A DNA stretch of 64,000 bases from Actinopolyspora biskrensis (GCF_013408175.1 NZ_JACBYW010000007.1:203894-267893); one strand, 5' to 3'. Positions 37,616 through 48,072 are shown, counted from the stretch's first letter. Notes: generated by a model not told the origin, from the letters alone. Numbers and translations: made by a program.

Positions 37616-38788
37616 GTGAATGTTCGTGCGTCCGCGCTTTCCGTGCCGCTGCGCCGCCCGGCGACCAGGCACGCCACGTCGCAACGTGCCGGTTCTCCGG
37701 ACGGGATCGGCACCGGTGCCGTCGACTGGGACACGGCCGTGAGCACGGCCGCCCGGCTGCTCAAACCGGGGCCGGAGATTTCCCGCACCGAGGCCGCGAG
37801 CACGGTGGCGAGCCTGCGTGAGTTCAGCGCGGGCGCCGAGACGCACGTGCGCGAGCTGACCGGTCTGGGAACCGAGCTCCCGGTCGAGCCCGGTGACGTG
37901 GTGGATCGTCCCGGTTGGCTGCGCGGTGCGGGCCGTGGGCTGGCCGAACTGACCGACGTCGCTTTCGCGAGGACCTCGGGTACCGATTCCGAGGGGGCCG
38001 GCGAGTTGCTGGCGACCATCAACAGTCGGGGTGCGGGGGTCCAGGCCGGGGTGGTGCTGGCATACCTCGGCACCAAGGTGCTCGGCCAGTACGATCCCTT
38101 CGCTCCCGCGCGCCCCGGAGCGAGCGGGGCGGGGAGGCTGCTGCTGGTAGCGCCGAACATCGTGGCCGCCCAGCGCGCCCTGGAAGTTCCCGAGGCGGAC
38201 TTCCACATGTGGGTGTGCCTGCACGAGTCCACCCATCGGCTGCAGTTCAACGCGGTTCCCTGGCTGCGCGAGTACTTCGCGAACGGCGTCGGCGAGCTGA
38301 TGAGCGCGATGGACGGCTCCACCGGTGAGCTGTTCGGCAGGCTGCCCTCGGTCGTTCGCGAGGTGCGTTCGGGCCGTTCCGGTGAGTCCGACACCAGTCC
38401 GGGGATGCTCGGTGTCGTGGAGCTGCTGCAGAGTCCGTCCCAGCGTGCCGCCCTGGACAGGATCATCGCCGTCTCCACGTTGCTGGAGGGGCACGCCGAT
38501 CACGTGATGGACGCGGTGGGGCCTCGGGTGGTCCCCAGCGTGCACACGATCAGGGAGCGGTTCACCCGGCGTCGTTCCGGCGGTGGTTTGCTGGACAGGC
38601 TGCTGCGCAGTCTGCTCGGCGTGGACGCGAAGATCAAGCAGTACGCGAAGGGCGCCGAGTTCACCCGGCACGTGGTCGGCGCCGTGGGCATGGACGGGTT
38701 CAACGCCGTGTGGGCAGGTCCGGACAACCTCCCGAGCCGTGCCGAGCTCTCGGATCCGCCCGCCTGGCTGCGCAGGGTGCACGGCTGA
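37616..38788 (+). CDS. Zinc-dependent metalloprotease, DUF2342 (Rv3626c-type)
   Basis: A 390-residue protein of the actinobacterial DUF2342 family, also annotated as coenzyme F420 biosynthesis-associated or zinc metalloprotease. It has the HExxH zinc site in CLHESTHRLQF (His near 203) and a downstream glutamate-rich helix (LLEGHADHVMDAVG) likely to give the third ligand. There is no signal peptide, so it is cytoplasmic. The GTG at 37616 has a TAGGGT 7 bases upstream and no ribosome site. It is followed by tilS-hpt-ftsH as in mycobacteria. Its substrate is unknown to me. Confidence 0.85.
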   Translation: MNVRASALSVPLRRPATRHATSQRAGSPDGIGTGAVDWDTAVSTAARLLKPGPEISRTEAASTVASLREFSAGAETHVRELTGLGTELPVEPGDVVDRPGWLRGAGRGLAELTDVAFARTSGTDSEGAGELLATINSRGAGVQAGVVLAYLGTKVLGQYDPFAPARPGASGAGRLLLVAPNIVAAQRALEVPEADFHMWVCLHESTHRLQFNAVPWLREYFANGVGELMSAMDGSTGELFGRLPSVVREVRSGRSGESDTSPGMLGVVELLQSPSQRAALDRIIAVSTLLEGHADHVMDAVGPRVVPSVHTIRERFTRRRSGGGLLDRLLRSLLGVDAKIKQYAKGAEFTRHVVGAVGMDGFNAVWAGPDNLPSRAELSDPPAWLRRVHG

Positions 38789-38823
38789 GCGGTCCGTGAG
38801 GGCCGTGGTGGGAGAATGACCGC

Positions 38824-39825
38824 GTGTCCCCACCCGCCTGTGTGAGTGAGATTCGTGTCGCGGTGCGTCGGTTGCTCGACTCGGAGGAGGCCGCGGAGCA
38901 CCGGGGCGCTCCCCCGTTGGTGGCCTGTTCCGGTGGCCCGGACTCGCTCGCGCTGGCCGCGGCGACCGCGTACTTCGGTCGTCGCCGGGGCGTCCCCGTT
39001 CACGGCGTTGTCGTGGACCACGCCCTGCAGGAGGGGTCCTCCGAGGTCGCGGCCCGTGCTGCCGAACAGCTCGTCGCCCTGGGACTCACCGAGGTGAACA
39101 CGGTCCGGGTTCGTCCGGACGGTGCGGGCGGTACCGAGGCGGCCGCGCGGCGCGCCCGCTACGCGGCGCTGCGGCGGTACCGGCCGGAGGGCTCGCCGGT
39201 GCTGCTCGGGCACACCCTCGACGATCAGGCCGAAACGGTGCTGCTCGGTCTGGGGAGGGGGTCGGGAGCGCGCTCCATCGCGGGCATGCGGCCGTTGGAC
39301 GCGCCGTGGGCCCGTCCGTTCCTGGGGGTTTCCCGCAGCACCACCGAGGCGGCCTGTTCCGAGCTGGGGCTGGGTCCCTGGCGGGATCCGCACAACGCGG
39401 ATTCCCGTTTCACCAGGGCACGTCTTCGCTCCGAAGTGTTGCCCCTCATGGAAGAGGTGCTGCAAGGTGGTGTCGCGTCAGCGCTGTCCCGGACCGCCGC
39501 GCAGCTGCGGGAGGACGCGGACGCGCTGGACTCGGTCGCGGAGGAAACGTGCGAGCGGGTGCGCCGCGCCGGGGGGCTCGACGCGCGTGCGCTCTCCGGC
39601 CATCCGTCCGCGGTACGCAGACGAGTGCTGCGGAACTGGCTCTCGGAGCGCGGAGTTCCCGAGCTCAGCGACTCCCACCTGCGGGCCGCCGACGCCTTGG
39701 TCGGTGACTGGCGGGGACAGGGTGGTCACGCTCTGCCGGGAGGGTACGAGCTGATTCGAGCTCGAGGCACTCTTCTGGTGGAATGCAGGGGTCGCGGAAT
39801 CGACCGACGATCGAGCGACGGGTGA
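38824..39825 (+). CDS. tilS: tRNA(Ile)-lysidine synthase
   Basis: A 333-residue PP-loop ATPase that modifies C34 of tRNA-Ile(CAU) to lysidine. The PP-loop SGGPDS lies near residue 38, and [23 protein letters not shown] plus RPFLG mark the family. The protein is short, ending soon after the linker and lacking the extended C-terminal domain of E. coli TilS, as is common in actinobacteria. The GTG start lacks a strong site; GAGAAT lies 6 bases upstream. The stop overlaps the hpt start. Confidence 0.92.
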   Translation: MSPPACVSEIRVAVRRLLDSEEAAEHRGAPPLVACSGGPDSLALAAATAYFGRRRGVPVHGVVVDHALQEGSSEVAARAAEQLVALGLTEVNTVRVRPDGAGGTEAAARRARYAALRRYRPEGSPVLLGHTLDDQAETVLLGLGRGSGARSIAGMRPLDAPWARPFLGVSRSTTEAACSELGLGPWRDPHNADSRFTRARLRSEVLPLMEEVLQGGVASALSRTAAQLREDADALDSVAEETCERVRRAGGLDARALSGHPSAVRRRVLRNWLSERGVPELSDSHLRAADALVGDWRGQGGHALPGGYELIRARGTLLVECRGRGIDRRSSDG

Positions 39826-40415
39826 ACAGCAACCCAATCGAGAGGGGAAGCCGGGCCGTGTACGACGGCGACATTGCCTCCGTGCTCATATCCGAGCAAC
39901 AGATCAACGACAAGGTCACCGAGCTGGCCAAACAGGTCGACGAGGACTACGGGCACCTGCAGGGAGGCGATCTGGTGCTCGTGGGGGTGCTCAAGGGCGC
40001 CGTCATGGTGATGACCGATCTGGCCCGTGCGCTTCCGCTGCCCGCTCAGCTGGAGTTCATGGCGGTCAGCTCCTACGGTTCGTCGACCTCGTCCTCCGGG
40101 GTCGTCCGCATCCTGAAGGACCTGGACAGGGACATAGCCGGTAAGCACGTACTGGTCGTCGAGGACATCATCGACTCGGGGCTCACGCTGTCCTGGCTGT
40201 TGAAGAACCTCGCCGCGCGCGACCCGGCTTCTCTCGAGGTGTGCACGTTGCTGCGCAAGCCCGATGCGGTCCAGGTCGAGGTTCCCGTCCGGTACGTCGG
40301 TTTCGACATTCCGAACGAGTTCGTCGTCGGGTACGGGCTCGACTTCGCGGAGCGCTACCGCGATCTCCCCTACATCGGTAGTCTTGATCCGAAGGTCTAC
40401 ACCTCGGGGGTGTGA
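39822..40415 (+). CDS. hpt: Hypoxanthine-guanine phosphoribosyltransferase
   Basis: A 197-residue purine-salvage enzyme. The PRPP-binding motif [14 protein letters not shown] and the flexible-loop VSSYGSST are intact. I chose the GTG at 39822, which overlaps the tilS stop (GTGA) and gives an N-terminus close in length to mycobacterial Hpt; a GTG at 39858 (VYDGDI) with GAGGGGA upstream is an alternative. It is coupled to tilS, as is common in bacteria. Confidence 0.92.
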   Translation: MNSNPIERGSRAVYDGDIASVLISEQQINDKVTELAKQVDEDYGHLQGGDLVLVGVLKGAVMVMTDLARALPLPAQLEFMAVSSYGSSTSSSGVVRILKDLDRDIAGKHVLVVEDIIDSGLTLSWLLKNLAARDPASLEVCTLLRKPDAVQVEVPVRYVGFDIPNEFVVGYGLDFAERYRDLPYIGSLDPKVYTSGV

Positions 40416-40753
40416 GCGGCGCGGTTCCCGAGCCGTCCCCGTAACGGGTACAACCGGAGGAGACGGGGCGCTCGGCGGTATCCTCGCACCAGTGACGATG
40501 GGTCGGGCGATTCGTGTCGGCCACCGTCGGTGTGTTGTGCCACCTCCGCGGGATGTGGTTGGAACTAATCCGGCGTGTGACCCGTTGAACTCCAGGGGCG
40601 GGTACCCTGGAGGGCCTGTGGTTCGGTTCGCGCAGTTTGTCGCTGTCGCGGACGGTACGCTGGGCTGAACCGGGGGTGGACGTTGAATGGACGCCCGCCA
40701 CCACCCGACGTGACAGTCAGGGAGGGTCGAGGCCGCTCGGCGGCCGCAAGTGA
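40416..40753. other. Upstream region of ftsH with two TANNNT elements and a possible small ORF
   Basis: 338 bases. TATCCT at 40479-40484 ends 7 bases before a GTG at 40492, which opens a 58-codon frame to 40668. TACCCT at 40603-40608 is a second candidate -10, nearer ftsH. Whether the small frame is translated is unclear; its product is Arg/Pro/Val-rich with no known features. Confidence 0.4.
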
Positions 40754-43321
40754 ATGGACCGAAAGCGCCTGCTCCGCAACCCGCTGCTGTGGCTGTTGGC
40801 GGTGTTGCTGCTGTTCTACGCCTTCAGCGTGCTCTTCGACGACACGCGTGGCTATCAGGACGTATCCACCTCGACGGCACTGCAGCAGATATCGCAGGGC
40901 AACGTGGCGGAAGCCACTATCGAGGACAAAGAACAGCGGCTGAGGCTGACTCTGAACGACGGCGTCCAGGTTCAGGGCAGTGACCGGATCATCACCAAGT
41001 ATCCGACCGGGGCCAACGAGGACATAGTCAACCGGATAGAGCAATCCGGCGTCTCCAACTGGAACACCGAGGTGTCCCAGAGCTCCATCTGGAGTCAGTT
41101 GCTGCTCTACCTCATCCCGGTGGGCCTGCTGGTCCTGCTGGTGATGTGGATGATGAACAACGCCCAGGGCGGCGGCAGCAAGGTGCTGAACTTCGGCAAG
41201 TCCAAGGCGAAGCAGTTCACCAAGGACATGCCCAAGACGTTGTTCGGCGATGTCGCCGGTGCCGACGAGGCCGTCGAGGAGCTGCACGAGATCAAGGACT
41301 TCCTGCAGTACCCGACGCGCTACCAGGCCCTCGGCGCGAAGATCCCGAAGGGCGTGCTGCTCGACGGCCCTCCGGGCACGGGTAAGACGCTGCTGGCCCG
41401 CGCCGTGGCGGGCGAGGCCGGGGTGCCGTTCTACTCGATCTCCGGCTCGGACTTCGTCGAGATGTTCGTCGGCGTCGGTGCCTCCCGGGTGCGGGACCTG
41501 TTCGAGCAGGCCAAGCAGAACGCACCGTGCATCGTCTTCGTCGACGAGATCGACGCCGTCGGCAGGCAACGCGGTGCCGGTGTCGGTGGTGGCCACGACG
41601 AGCGCGAGCAGACGCTGAACCAGCTCCTGGTCGAGATGGACGGTTTCGACTCGCGGGGCGGGATCATTCTGATCGCCGCGACGAACCGTTCGGACATTCT
41701 CGACCCGGCCCTGCTGCGCCCGGGCCGCTTCGACCGGCAGATTCCGGTCGCCGCCCCCGACCTGCGCGGCAGGCGTGCGATCCTGAACGTGCACTCCAAG
41801 GGCAAGCCGCTTGCTCCGGACGCCGATCTGGACGGCTTGGCCAAGCGCACGGTCGGTTTCTCCGGCGCGGACCTCGAGAACGTGGTCAACGAGGCGGCTC
41901 TGCTGACCGCGAGGGAGAACTCGCAGCTCATCACCGGGGCGGCTCTCGAGGAGTCGGTGGACCGCGTGATCGGTGGTCCACGGCGCAAGAACAAGGTCAT
42001 ATCGGAGCGGGACAAGAAGATCACCGCTTATCACGAGGGCGGGCACGCCCTGGCCGCGTGGGCCATGCCGGATCTGGAGCCGGTCTACAAGCTCACGATT
42101 CTGCCCAGGGGCAAGACCGGCGGGCACGCTCTTGTCGTCCCGGAGGACGACAAGGACATGATGACCCGTTCGGAGATGATCGGGCGGCTCGTCTTCGCCC
42201 TCGGCGGCCGCTCCTCCGAGGAACTGATCTTCCACGAGCCGACCACCGGTGCCTCCAGCGACATCGAGCAGGCGACGAAGATCGCCCGTGCGATGGTCAC
42301 CGAGTACGGCATGACGGCCCGGCTGGGCGCGGTGAAGTACGGGAAGGAGGAAGGCGACCCCTTCCTCGGCCGCTCCGCCGGGCAGCAGCCGAACTACTCC
42401 CTGGAAGTGGCCCACGAGATCGACGAGGAAGTGCGCAAGCTCATCGAGGCGGCGCACACCGAGGCCTGGGAGATCCTGAGCACCTACAGGGACGTGCTCG
42501 ACAACCTCGTGCGGGAGGTCATCGAGAAGGAGACGCTCAACCGCAACGATCTGGAACGGATCTTCGCCGAGGTCGAGAAGCGCCCCCGGATCACCGCGTT
42601 CAACGACTTCGGTGGACGCACCCCCTCGGACAAACCTCCGATCAAGACACCGGGCGAGCTGGCGATGGAGCGGGGCGAGCCGTGGCCGCCACCGGTCAAC
42701 GACCAGCCGAGTCCCGCTCCGGTCGGAGCCGTTCCGGGGGCGAACGGATACGGTCCCCAGCAACCCGGCCAGCAGTACGGTCCCGAGCAGCAGGGGCAGC
42801 AGCCCCAGGGTTACCCGACGCAGCAGCCGCCGCCGGGGAACCAGCCGCCGGGGACCGCGCAGATGCCCTACCCGGGGGCTGCCGGTCAGCCGCAGCAGCC
42901 ACCGCAGGGGTACCCGCCGCAGGGACAGCAGCCTCCGCAGGGAGGGCAGCCCCCGCAGGGGGTTCCGCCGAACTACGGTGCTCCTCCCGGCTGGACCCCT
43001 GCCACTTCACCCGGTGGACAGTCCGGCTACCAGCCTCCCGCGCCGAATCAGCACAACTGGGTTCCTTCCTGGGAGAACGGTGGGCGACCGGAGAACGGTC
43101 AACCCGTGCAGCAGGAGGGCCCCCGAACCGAGCAGATTCGGCAGGGGCAACCCGAGCAGCCCTCCGGGGAGTCGGAGGGCTCGACCACCGGTGAGCAAAC
43201 CGGAAAACCGAGCACCGGAGCCGAGCAGGACACGTCCGAGGGATCTCAGGACCCCGGGCGGAGTTCCGGAGGCGATTCGGGGACCACGGGCGAGAACGGG
43301 AACGGTACCGAGAACCGCTGA
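40754..43321 (+). CDS. ftsH: ATP-dependent zinc metalloprotease FtsH
   Basis: An 855-residue membrane-anchored AAA+ protease. It has helices at about 9-27 and 113-135, Walker A GPPGTGKT (about 205-212), Walker [12 protein letters not shown], the SRH region, and the zinc site HEGGH near 427 with a later Glu/Asp ligand. After about residue 630 comes a tail of 220 residues rich in Pro, Gln and Gly (PQG and PPQ runs), then a Ser/Thr/Glu/Gly stretch. It degrades unassembled membrane proteins and some regulators. The tail is much longer than in E. coli FtsH; actinobacterial homologues often have one. It is followed by the folate operon. Confidence 0.95.
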   Translation: MDRKRLLRNPLLWLLAVLLLFYAFSVLFDDTRGYQDVSTSTALQQISQGNVAEATIEDKEQRLRLTLNDGVQVQGSDRIITKYPTGANEDIVNRIEQSGVSNWNTEVSQSSIWSQLLLYLIPVGLLVLLVMWMMNNAQGGGSKVLNFGKSKAKQFTKDMPKTLFGDVAGADEAVEELHEIKDFLQYPTRYQALGAKIPKGVLLDGPPGTGKTLLARAVAGEAGVPFYSISGSDFVEMFVGVGASRVRDLFEQAKQNAPCIVFVDEIDAVGRQRGAGVGGGHDEREQTLNQLLVEMDGFDSRGGIILIAATNRSDILDPALLRPGRFDRQIPVAAPDLRGRRAILNVHSKGKPLAPDADLDGLAKRTVGFSGADLENVVNEAALLTARENSQLITGAALEESVDRVIGGPRRKNKVISERDKKITAYHEGGHALAAWAMPDLEPVYKLTILPRGKTGGHALVVPEDDKDMMTRSEMIGRLVFALGGRSSEELIFHEPTTGASSDIEQATKIARAMVTEYGMTARLGAVKYGKEEGDPFLGRSAGQQPNYSLEVAHEIDEEVRKLIEAAHTEAWEILSTYRDVLDNLVREVIEKETLNRNDLERIFAEVEKRPRITAFNDFGGRTPSDKPPIKTPGELAMERGEPWPPPVNDQPSPAPVGAVPGANGYGPQQPGQQYGPEQQGQQPQGYPTQQPPPGNQPPGTAQMPYPGAAGQPQQPPQGYPPQGQQPPQGGQPPQGVPPNYGAPPGWTPATSPGGQSGYQPPAPNQHNWVPSWENGGRPENGQPVQQEGPRTEQIRQGQPEQPSGESEGSTTGEQTGKPSTGAEQDTSEGSQDPGRSSGGDSGTTGENGNGTENR

Positions 43322-43393
43322 CGGTGGACCTCGGTGGTGAGCGGCATCCGGTCGACGAGACCGGATGCCGCGCCGCTGTGGAGGGAACGACAC

Positions 43394-44032
43394 GTGACAG
43401 GTGAAAGCGTGCCGGTGGGGCCGGACGCCGAGTTCGGCTCCGACCCCGCCGAGTTCGTTGATCAAAGGTTCGACAGGCCCAGAGCGGCAGCGGCGATCCG
43501 CGAACTGCTGTTGGCCGCGGGGGAGGACCCCGATCGTGAGGGGCTGCGGGAAACTCCGGAGAGAGTCGCTCGCGCTTACGAGGAACTGTTCACCGGGCTC
43601 TACACCGACCCGGACGAGGTGCTGGACCGGACTTTCGACGAGTCCCACGAGGAGCTCGTACTGGTTCGTGACATCCCGATGTACTCCCAGTGCGAGCATC
43701 ATCTGCTGCCTTTCCACGGCATGGCCCACATCGGTTACATCCCGAATGACCAGGGCCGGGTGACCGGCTTGTCCAAGCTCGGGCGGTTGGTCGACCTCTA
43801 CGCGAAGCGTCCGCAGGTACAGGAGCGGTTGACTTCGCAGATCGCCGACGCGCTCACACGCAAGCTGGAACCGCGTGGAGTGATCGTCGTGGTGGAGGCC
43901 GAGCACCTCTGCATGGGGATGCGCGGGGTGCGCAAGGCGGGTTCGGTCACCACCACTTCGGCGGTGCGCGGAGTGTTCCGGTCCTCGGCTTCGTCCCGCT
44001 CCGAGGCACTGTCATTGATTCGGGGGAAGTAA
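43394..44032 (+). CDS. folE: GTP cyclohydrolase I
   Basis: A 212-residue enzyme catalysing the first step of folate synthesis (GTP to dihydroneopterin triphosphate). Zinc ligands lie in [10 protein letters not shown] (Cys and His) and [11 protein letters not shown] (Cys). [16 protein letters not shown] ending residues are present ([12 protein letters not shown]). The GTG at 43394 follows GAGGGA. Its stop overlaps the folP ATG by one base (TAATG), so the four folate genes are translationally linked. Confidence 0.95.
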   Translation: MTGESVPVGPDAEFGSDPAEFVDQRFDRPRAAAAIRELLLAAGEDPDREGLRETPERVARAYEELFTGLYTDPDEVLDRTFDESHEELVLVRDIPMYSQCEHHLLPFHGMAHIGYIPNDQGRVTGLSKLGRLVDLYAKRPQVQERLTSQIADALTRKLEPRGVIVVVEAEHLCMGMRGVRKAGSVTTTSAVRGVFRSSASSRSEALSLIRGK

Positions 44033-44880
44033 TGGCCGCTGGGCTACCGGAAGCGTCCCGCTGCCTGGTCATGGGCGTGCTGAACGTTACGCACAACTCC
44101 TTTTCCGACGGTGGGCGCTACCTGGACCACGAGGCCGCCGTGGCTCACGGGAGGCGGTTGCGGGAGCAGGGCGCCGACATCGTCGACGTGGGTGGGGAAT
44201 CCACCCGTCCCGGGTCCGAGCGGGTCGCCGCCGACGTGGAGTCGGAGCGGGTTCTTCCGGTGATTCGCGAGCTGAGCCGTGCCGGGGTTCCGGTCAGCGT
44301 GGATACGACGCGTGCCGAGGTGGCGACCGCTGCCGTACGTGCGGGGGCCGGTCTGGTCAACGACGTTTCCGGCGGACTGGCCGACCCGGAGATGGCCGGG
44401 GCGGTAGCCGACGCGGGGGTGCCCTGGGTGCTCATGCACTGGCGGGGGCACAGCCGGGAGATGAACTCCCTGGCGGTTTACGAGGACGTGGTCTCCGAGG
44501 TGCGCGCCGAGTTGTCCGCGCGCGTGGAAGCCGCCCTGGACGCCGGGGTTTCGGAGGACGCGCTCGTGCTGGATCCGGGACTCGGCTTCGCCAAGACCGG
44601 CGAGCACGACTGGCAGCTGCTGCACAACCTGGAAACCTTCCTGGGGATGGGGCCTTCGGTGCTCGTGGGAGCCTCCCGCAAGCGCTTCCTCGGCGGCCTG
44701 CTGGCCGATTCCGAGGGGGCACCGCGTCCCGCACCCGAACGTGACGTGGCCACCGCCACGGTTTCCGCGCTGGCCGCGGAACGCGGTGCCTGGGCGGTGC
44801 GGGTGCACGACGTGGTCGGCTCCCTGGACGCGGTGCGGGTCACCGCTGCCTGGCAACGCGGAGGTGAGGACTTTGGCTGA
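44032..44880 (+). CDS. folP: Dihydropteroate synthase
   Basis: A 282-residue TIM-barrel enzyme joining pABA to the pterin pyrophosphate; it is the sulfonamide target. [27 protein letters not shown] and GASRKRFLG are all conserved. Loop 1 reads [11 protein letters not shown], whereas the usual form is NVTPDSFSDGG (NVTDDSFSDGG in M. tuberculosis as I recall), so the Asp before Ser is Asn22 here. Start and stop both overlap neighbouring genes. The rest of the active site is normal, so it should be active. Confidence 0.93.
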   Translation: MAAGLPEASRCLVMGVLNVTHNSFSDGGRYLDHEAAVAHGRRLREQGADIVDVGGESTRPGSERVAADVESERVLPVIRELSRAGVPVSVDTTRAEVATAAVRAGAGLVNDVSGGLADPEMAGAVADAGVPWVLMHWRGHSREMNSLAVYEDVVSEVRAELSARVEAALDAGVSEDALVLDPGLGFAKTGEHDWQLLHNLETFLGMGPSVLVGASRKRFLGGLLADSEGAPRPAPERDVATATVSALAAERGAWAVRVHDVVGSLDAVRVTAAWQRGGEDFG

Positions 44881-45265
44881 CCGGATCGCCGTCACCGGTT
44901 TGCGGTCGTTCGGCTACCACGGGGTGTTCGAGCGGGAGAAGCAGGAGGGGCAGGAGTTCGTCGTGGACATCACCGTCTGGGTGGACCTCGACGAAGCCGC
45001 CGCCGACGACGATGTGAACCGGACCCTGCACTACGGGGTACTGGCCGAACGCGCCGCGGCCGTGGTCGCCGGTCCGGCTCGTGACCTGGTCGAGACCGTC
45101 GCGGCGGAGATCGCCGACGACGTCATGGCCGACGGCAGGCCGCACGCCGCGGAGGTCACGATTCACAAACCCGCTGCGCCGATCCCGCTCACCTTCGACG
45201 ACGTCTCGGTGACCATCCGCCGTTCGCGGCGCGGTGGGCGCGGGGCGAAGGCGGCTTCGGCATGA
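44873..45265 (+). CDS. folB: Dihydroneopterin aldolase
   Basis: A 130-residue enzyme converting dihydroneopterin to 6-hydroxymethyl-dihydropterin. Typical segments are [20 protein letters not shown] and the C-terminal [24 protein letters not shown] chose the TTG at 44873 ([10 protein letters not shown]), which has GAGGTGAGGA upstream and matches the MADRI start of the mycobacterial enzyme; a GTG 3 codons earlier is possible. It overlaps folP by 8 bases and folK by 4. Confidence 0.92.
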   Translation: MADRIAVTGLRSFGYHGVFEREKQEGQEFVVDITVWVDLDEAAADDDVNRTLHYGVLAERAAAVVAGPARDLVETVAAEIADDVMADGRPHAAEVTIHKPAAPIPLTFDDVSVTIRRSRRGGRGAKAASA

Positions 45266-45756
45266 GTCGGGCGGTGCTCTCGCTGGGGTCGAACGTCGGT
45301 GACCGCCTCGGGTACTTGAGACTGGCGGCACGCGGTTTTTCCGATGTGCTGGTCGCGGCTTCCTCGGTGTACGAGACGGCGCCGTGGGGGGTCACGGACC
45401 AGCCCGATTTCCTCAACGCGGTGCTCGTCGTGAGCTCTTCCGACTTCGACGAGTGGGACTGGTTGCGTCGGGGGCAGCGGCTCGAGCAGGAGGCCGAGCG
45501 CACGAGGAAGCAGCGTTGGGGACCGCGCACACTGGACGTGGACGTGGTCACTGTGGACGACGTGCGCAGCAACGATCCTGAACTGCTGCTGCCGCACCCC
45601 GGAACGCCCGAGCGGGCGACCGTGCTGATTCCCTGGGCCGAGGTGGAGCCGGAGGCGGTTCTTCCCGGGCACGGGAAGGTGTCCGAACTGCGCGGGCGGC
45701 TTCCGGACGAAGAGGTGGCCGGGGTGCGCAGGTATCGGGACCTGAGTCCGGACTGA
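45262..45756 (+). CDS. folK: 2-amino-4-hydroxy-6-hydroxymethyldihydropteridine diphosphokinase
   Basis: A 164-residue pyrophosphokinase that activates the pterin for Fol[15 protein letters not shown] at the N-terminus and the ATP/Mg segment [18 protein letters not shown] are conserved. The ATG overlaps the folB stop (ATGA). It is last of the folate set; 148 bases separate it from the DUF3180 gene. Confidence 0.93.
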   Translation: MSRAVLSLGSNVGDRLGYLRLAARGFSDVLVAASSVYETAPWGVTDQPDFLNAVLVVSSSDFDEWDWLRRGQRLEQEAERTRKQRWGPRTLDVDVVTVDDVRSNDPELLLPHPGTPERATVLIPWAEVEPEAVLPGHGKVSELRGRLPDEEVAGVRRYRDLSPD

Positions 45757-45904
45757 TGGCGGTTTTCCGGACCGGTGCGCGTCGGGGCGGACACACGGAC
45801 CGTGGCTCGTTTCCGGGCAGGAACTCGTAACAAAGGCAGTGAGCCGTCTCCGCGGTGTCCGAGGTGCGATTCCGGGTCGACGGCGGTGCCGGCACGGAGG
45901 ACGA

Positions 45905-46372
45905 ATGGGCTACACCAGGATTCGTGATCTCGTGGCCGCGGCTCTGATCGCGGCCGTGTTGGTCTACGGCGCTGTGCAGGTGGGCTACGGTGCGCTTCCC
46001 CCGCTGCCGCTCGCCGCGGGCGCGACCCTGTTGGTGGTCGCGTCGGTGGAGGTCGTGCTGGCGTTCGTGGTGCGGCCGAAGGTGCAACGCAAGCCGGGAA
46101 TCGAACCACTCGATCCGATGACAGCTACTCGGGTGGTCGCGCTGGCCAAGGCCTCTTCGCTGGCCGGGGCGCTCATGGGTGGTGCCTGGGTTGCTCTGCT
46201 GGTCTTCCTGCTGCCGAGGTACGGGCCCGTTGAGGTCGTGAAATCGGATACGGCGGCTGCCGTAGTCGGGCTGTTCAGCGCTGTGGCGCTGATCGGCGCC
46301 GGGTTGTGGCTGGAGTGGTGCATGCGCAACCCGGACGAGCCCGAGGAGGACACCGGCGAGGAGGACGAGTAG
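45905..46372 (+). CDS. DUF3180 membrane protein
   Basis: A 155-residue protein with four hydrophobic helices (about 10-30, 34-55, 80-105 and 118-140) and an acidic tail (NPDEPEEDTGEEDE). DUF3180 proteins follow folK widely in actinobacteria (Rv3605c position); their role is unknown. GGAGG lies 4 bases before the ATG at 45905. Confidence 0.85.
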   Translation: MGYTRIRDLVAAALIAAVLVYGAVQVGYGALPPLPLAAGATLLVVASVEVVLAFVVRPKVQRKPGIEPLDPMTATRVVALAKASSLAGALMGGAWVALLVFLLPRYGPVEVVKSDTAAAVVGLFSAVALIGAGLWLEWCMRNPDEPEEDTGEEDE

Positions 46373-46535
46373 CGCTCCTCCCGGTGCGGGACCCGTCGTG
46401 GAACGGTGTCCCGGTGCGCGTTCCGATGTGAACTCGTTCGGTTGTTCTCGGTGATTCGTTTTCGCGCGAAAAGGTGGAGCATCACTCCGGAGACTCGAAA
46501 AATGCAACTTCGTTGTGTAGTTACTTTGTCACGTT

Positions 46536-46577
46536 GAAATCCCTCCGGATTTCGAAGACGTGAATTCCGGGTACTGT
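46536..46577 (+). promoter_or_regulatory. Promoter with hairpin over the -35 region
   Basis: TACTGT (46572-46577) ends 7 bases before the ATG at 46585. A perfect 7-bp inverted repeat (46536-46542/46547-46553, loop CTCC) covers the expected -35 position, so it may be an operator. The surrounding 150 bases are AT-rich for this genome. Confidence 0.4.
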
Positions 46578-46584
46578 TGGCCGC

Positions 46585-48021
46585 ATGGCTGCCCCGAACG
46601 ACTCCGAGCCTCCGGCGCGAGGTGGTCGAGTGACGTTGCTGTGGGTCGGCACGTCGGGCTTGGCCGTCGCGGCGACGACGATGTTGATCCTCGGCGACGA
46701 CGTCCGGCTGCTGCGGCTGGGAATCGTGGCGGCGCTGTGGGCGGCCCTGCTGGCCGCGTTGCGGGCGAGCCGGCTGCGCGAGCGGGTTCGGGAGCGCGAC
46801 GAGTCGTTGAGCCGGAAGCAGCGTGATTACGAGCGCGAGCTCGAGCGCGAGATCGAGGCGCGCCAGCAGCACGAATCGGACGCGGAGAACGAGGCGCACC
46901 GGCGTGTGCGCGAGGAAACCGAATCGGAGATCTCCGAGCTTCGTTCCGAACTGCGTGATCTGCGGCGACTGCTCGAGCGCTCCCGGGAGCGCTCCGCGCC
47001 TTCGGGGGGCGCGCCCCCGAATCAGGGCGGGGAGAGAACTCCTCCGGCCGCGACAGCGGAGACGGCGGAGGCCGCGCGCGGGGAGTCGGCGTCACGGAAC
47101 TCGGGTGGGTGGGACGGGGAACCTCGGTTGACGACGCGGCAGAACGCTCCCGCCGGGCCCGCTCCGGAGGGCGGTGCGAACGCGAGGGCGACTTCTCCGC
47201 CTGCTTATCCGGCTGCCCCCGGTCCTCCGGCCCCTCCTCCCTCGCAGCAGCGGGGAACGGCTCAGCCGCCCCCGAACGCCCCCCCGCAACAGCCGCCTCC
47301 GAGCCCTCCGCCACAGCGGCCTCCGAGCCCTCCGCCACAGCGGCCTCCGAGGTTCACCGGTGCCGTGCACGGGGCCGCGGACAGCGGGGAGGCAACCGGG
47401 ACCCAATCTCCGCCCGGAGCGTCCGCGCGGAATCCCGTGGCCAGGCAGAGCGGGACGCGAGCGGTCCCTCCCGGCTCGGGTGAGAGCAGCGGCGAGTCCG
47501 CGAATCGCGGCCCCGGTCCCGGCGCGGAGCCGCAGCGTTCCGCCGATGCGGACGCGGCGGCGGCCCCCCGGCCACCACATCCCGCTCCGGGGCCGGAACA
47601 GGTCCCGGAGCGGAGCGGTCCCGCCGCGGGCGAGCTTCCCCAGGCACGCCCTCAGGCACAACCTCCCGCGGTGCGCCGGAGCGGTCCGCCTCGAGCGCGA
47701 CCTCCTCGTGCAGCGGCTCCGGCCGAGCCCCGACCCGATGTGCCGCGGGGACGGAGCGAGCCCCCGACCGGCACCGGCCGTCCGGACCGGGGCTCCGCGG
47801 AGGCTGCTCCTCCGGACGAGAAATCACGATCGGGTGAGAAGGATGACGCTGTCCCCAACCAGGTGACAGACGCGGAGGAACGCCCGGGGAGCCGGAATTC
47901 CGGGGCGGCGGTGCATCCCGGAGCCGCCGGTGCGCACACGCAGGGAACCTCGGTCGAGGACCTGCTCGCGGCCTACGGTGATTCCCACGAGGCCAGGAGA
48001 CGTCGCCGCCGGGACGAGTGA
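46585..48021 (+). CDS. DUF6779-like membrane protein with coiled coil and Pro-rich tail (Rv3604c-type)
   Basis: A 478-residue protein. Two N-terminal helices (about 16-32 and 38-56) are followed by a strongly charged coiled coil of about 80 residues (RVRERDESLSRKQRDYERELERE and on), then about 330 residues of Pro/Ala/Gly/Ser/Arg-rich low complexity with a 24-bp tandem repeat. Mycobacterial homologues are annotated only as Ala/Arg/Pro-rich transmembrane proteins. The start has no ribosome site but a well-placed TACTGT. Membrane anchoring with a long cytoplasmic tail suggests a scaffold; this is inference. Confidence 0.75.
   Translation: MAAPNDSEPPARGGRVTLLWVGTSGLAVAATTMLILGDDVRLLRLGIVAALWAALLAALRASRLRERVRERDESLSRKQRDYERELEREIEARQQHESDAENEAHRRVREETESEISELRSELRDLRRLLERSRERSAPSGGAPPNQGGERTPPAATAETAEAARGESASRNSGGWDGEPRLTTRQNAPAGPAPEGGANARATSPPAYPAAPGPPAPPPSQQRGTAQPPPNAPPQQPPPSPPPQRPPSPPPQRPPRFTGAVHGAADSGEATGTQSPPGASARNPVARQSGTRAVPPGSGESSGESANRGPGPGAEPQRSADADAAAAPRPPHPAPGPEQVPERSGPAAGELPQARPQAQPPAVRRSGPPRARPPRAAAPAEPRPDVPRGRSEPPTGTGRPDRGSAEAAPPDEKSRSGEKDDAVPNQVTDAEERPGSRNSGAAVHPGAAGAHTQGTSVEDLLAAYGDSHEARRRRRRDE
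47293..47351 (+). repeat. 24-bp tandem repeat in the Pro-rich tail
   Basis: Units 47293-47316 and 47317-47340 plus a partial third to 47351, nearly identical, encode PPSPPPQR-type repeats. Confidence 0.85.
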
Positions 48022-48072
48022 ATCACCTTCCGGAAGGAACGGTAGGTGGTGTCGGCGTTCCGAGACGGGGCT

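Noticed and set aside
35027..38833. 1268-codon minus-strand frame opposite dacB and the metalloprotease
   Set aside because: Covers two well-supported plus-strand genes and translates to low-complexity His/Arg/Gly sequence.
42034..42048. HEGGH rather than HEAGH in FtsH as a damaged zinc site
   Set aside because: Both histidines and the glutamate are kept; the Ala/Gly change is conservative.
42740..42980. Repeated pattern in the ftsH tail as a CRISPR-like array
   Set aside because: It is in-frame PQG coding repetition with no constant repeat or unique spacers.
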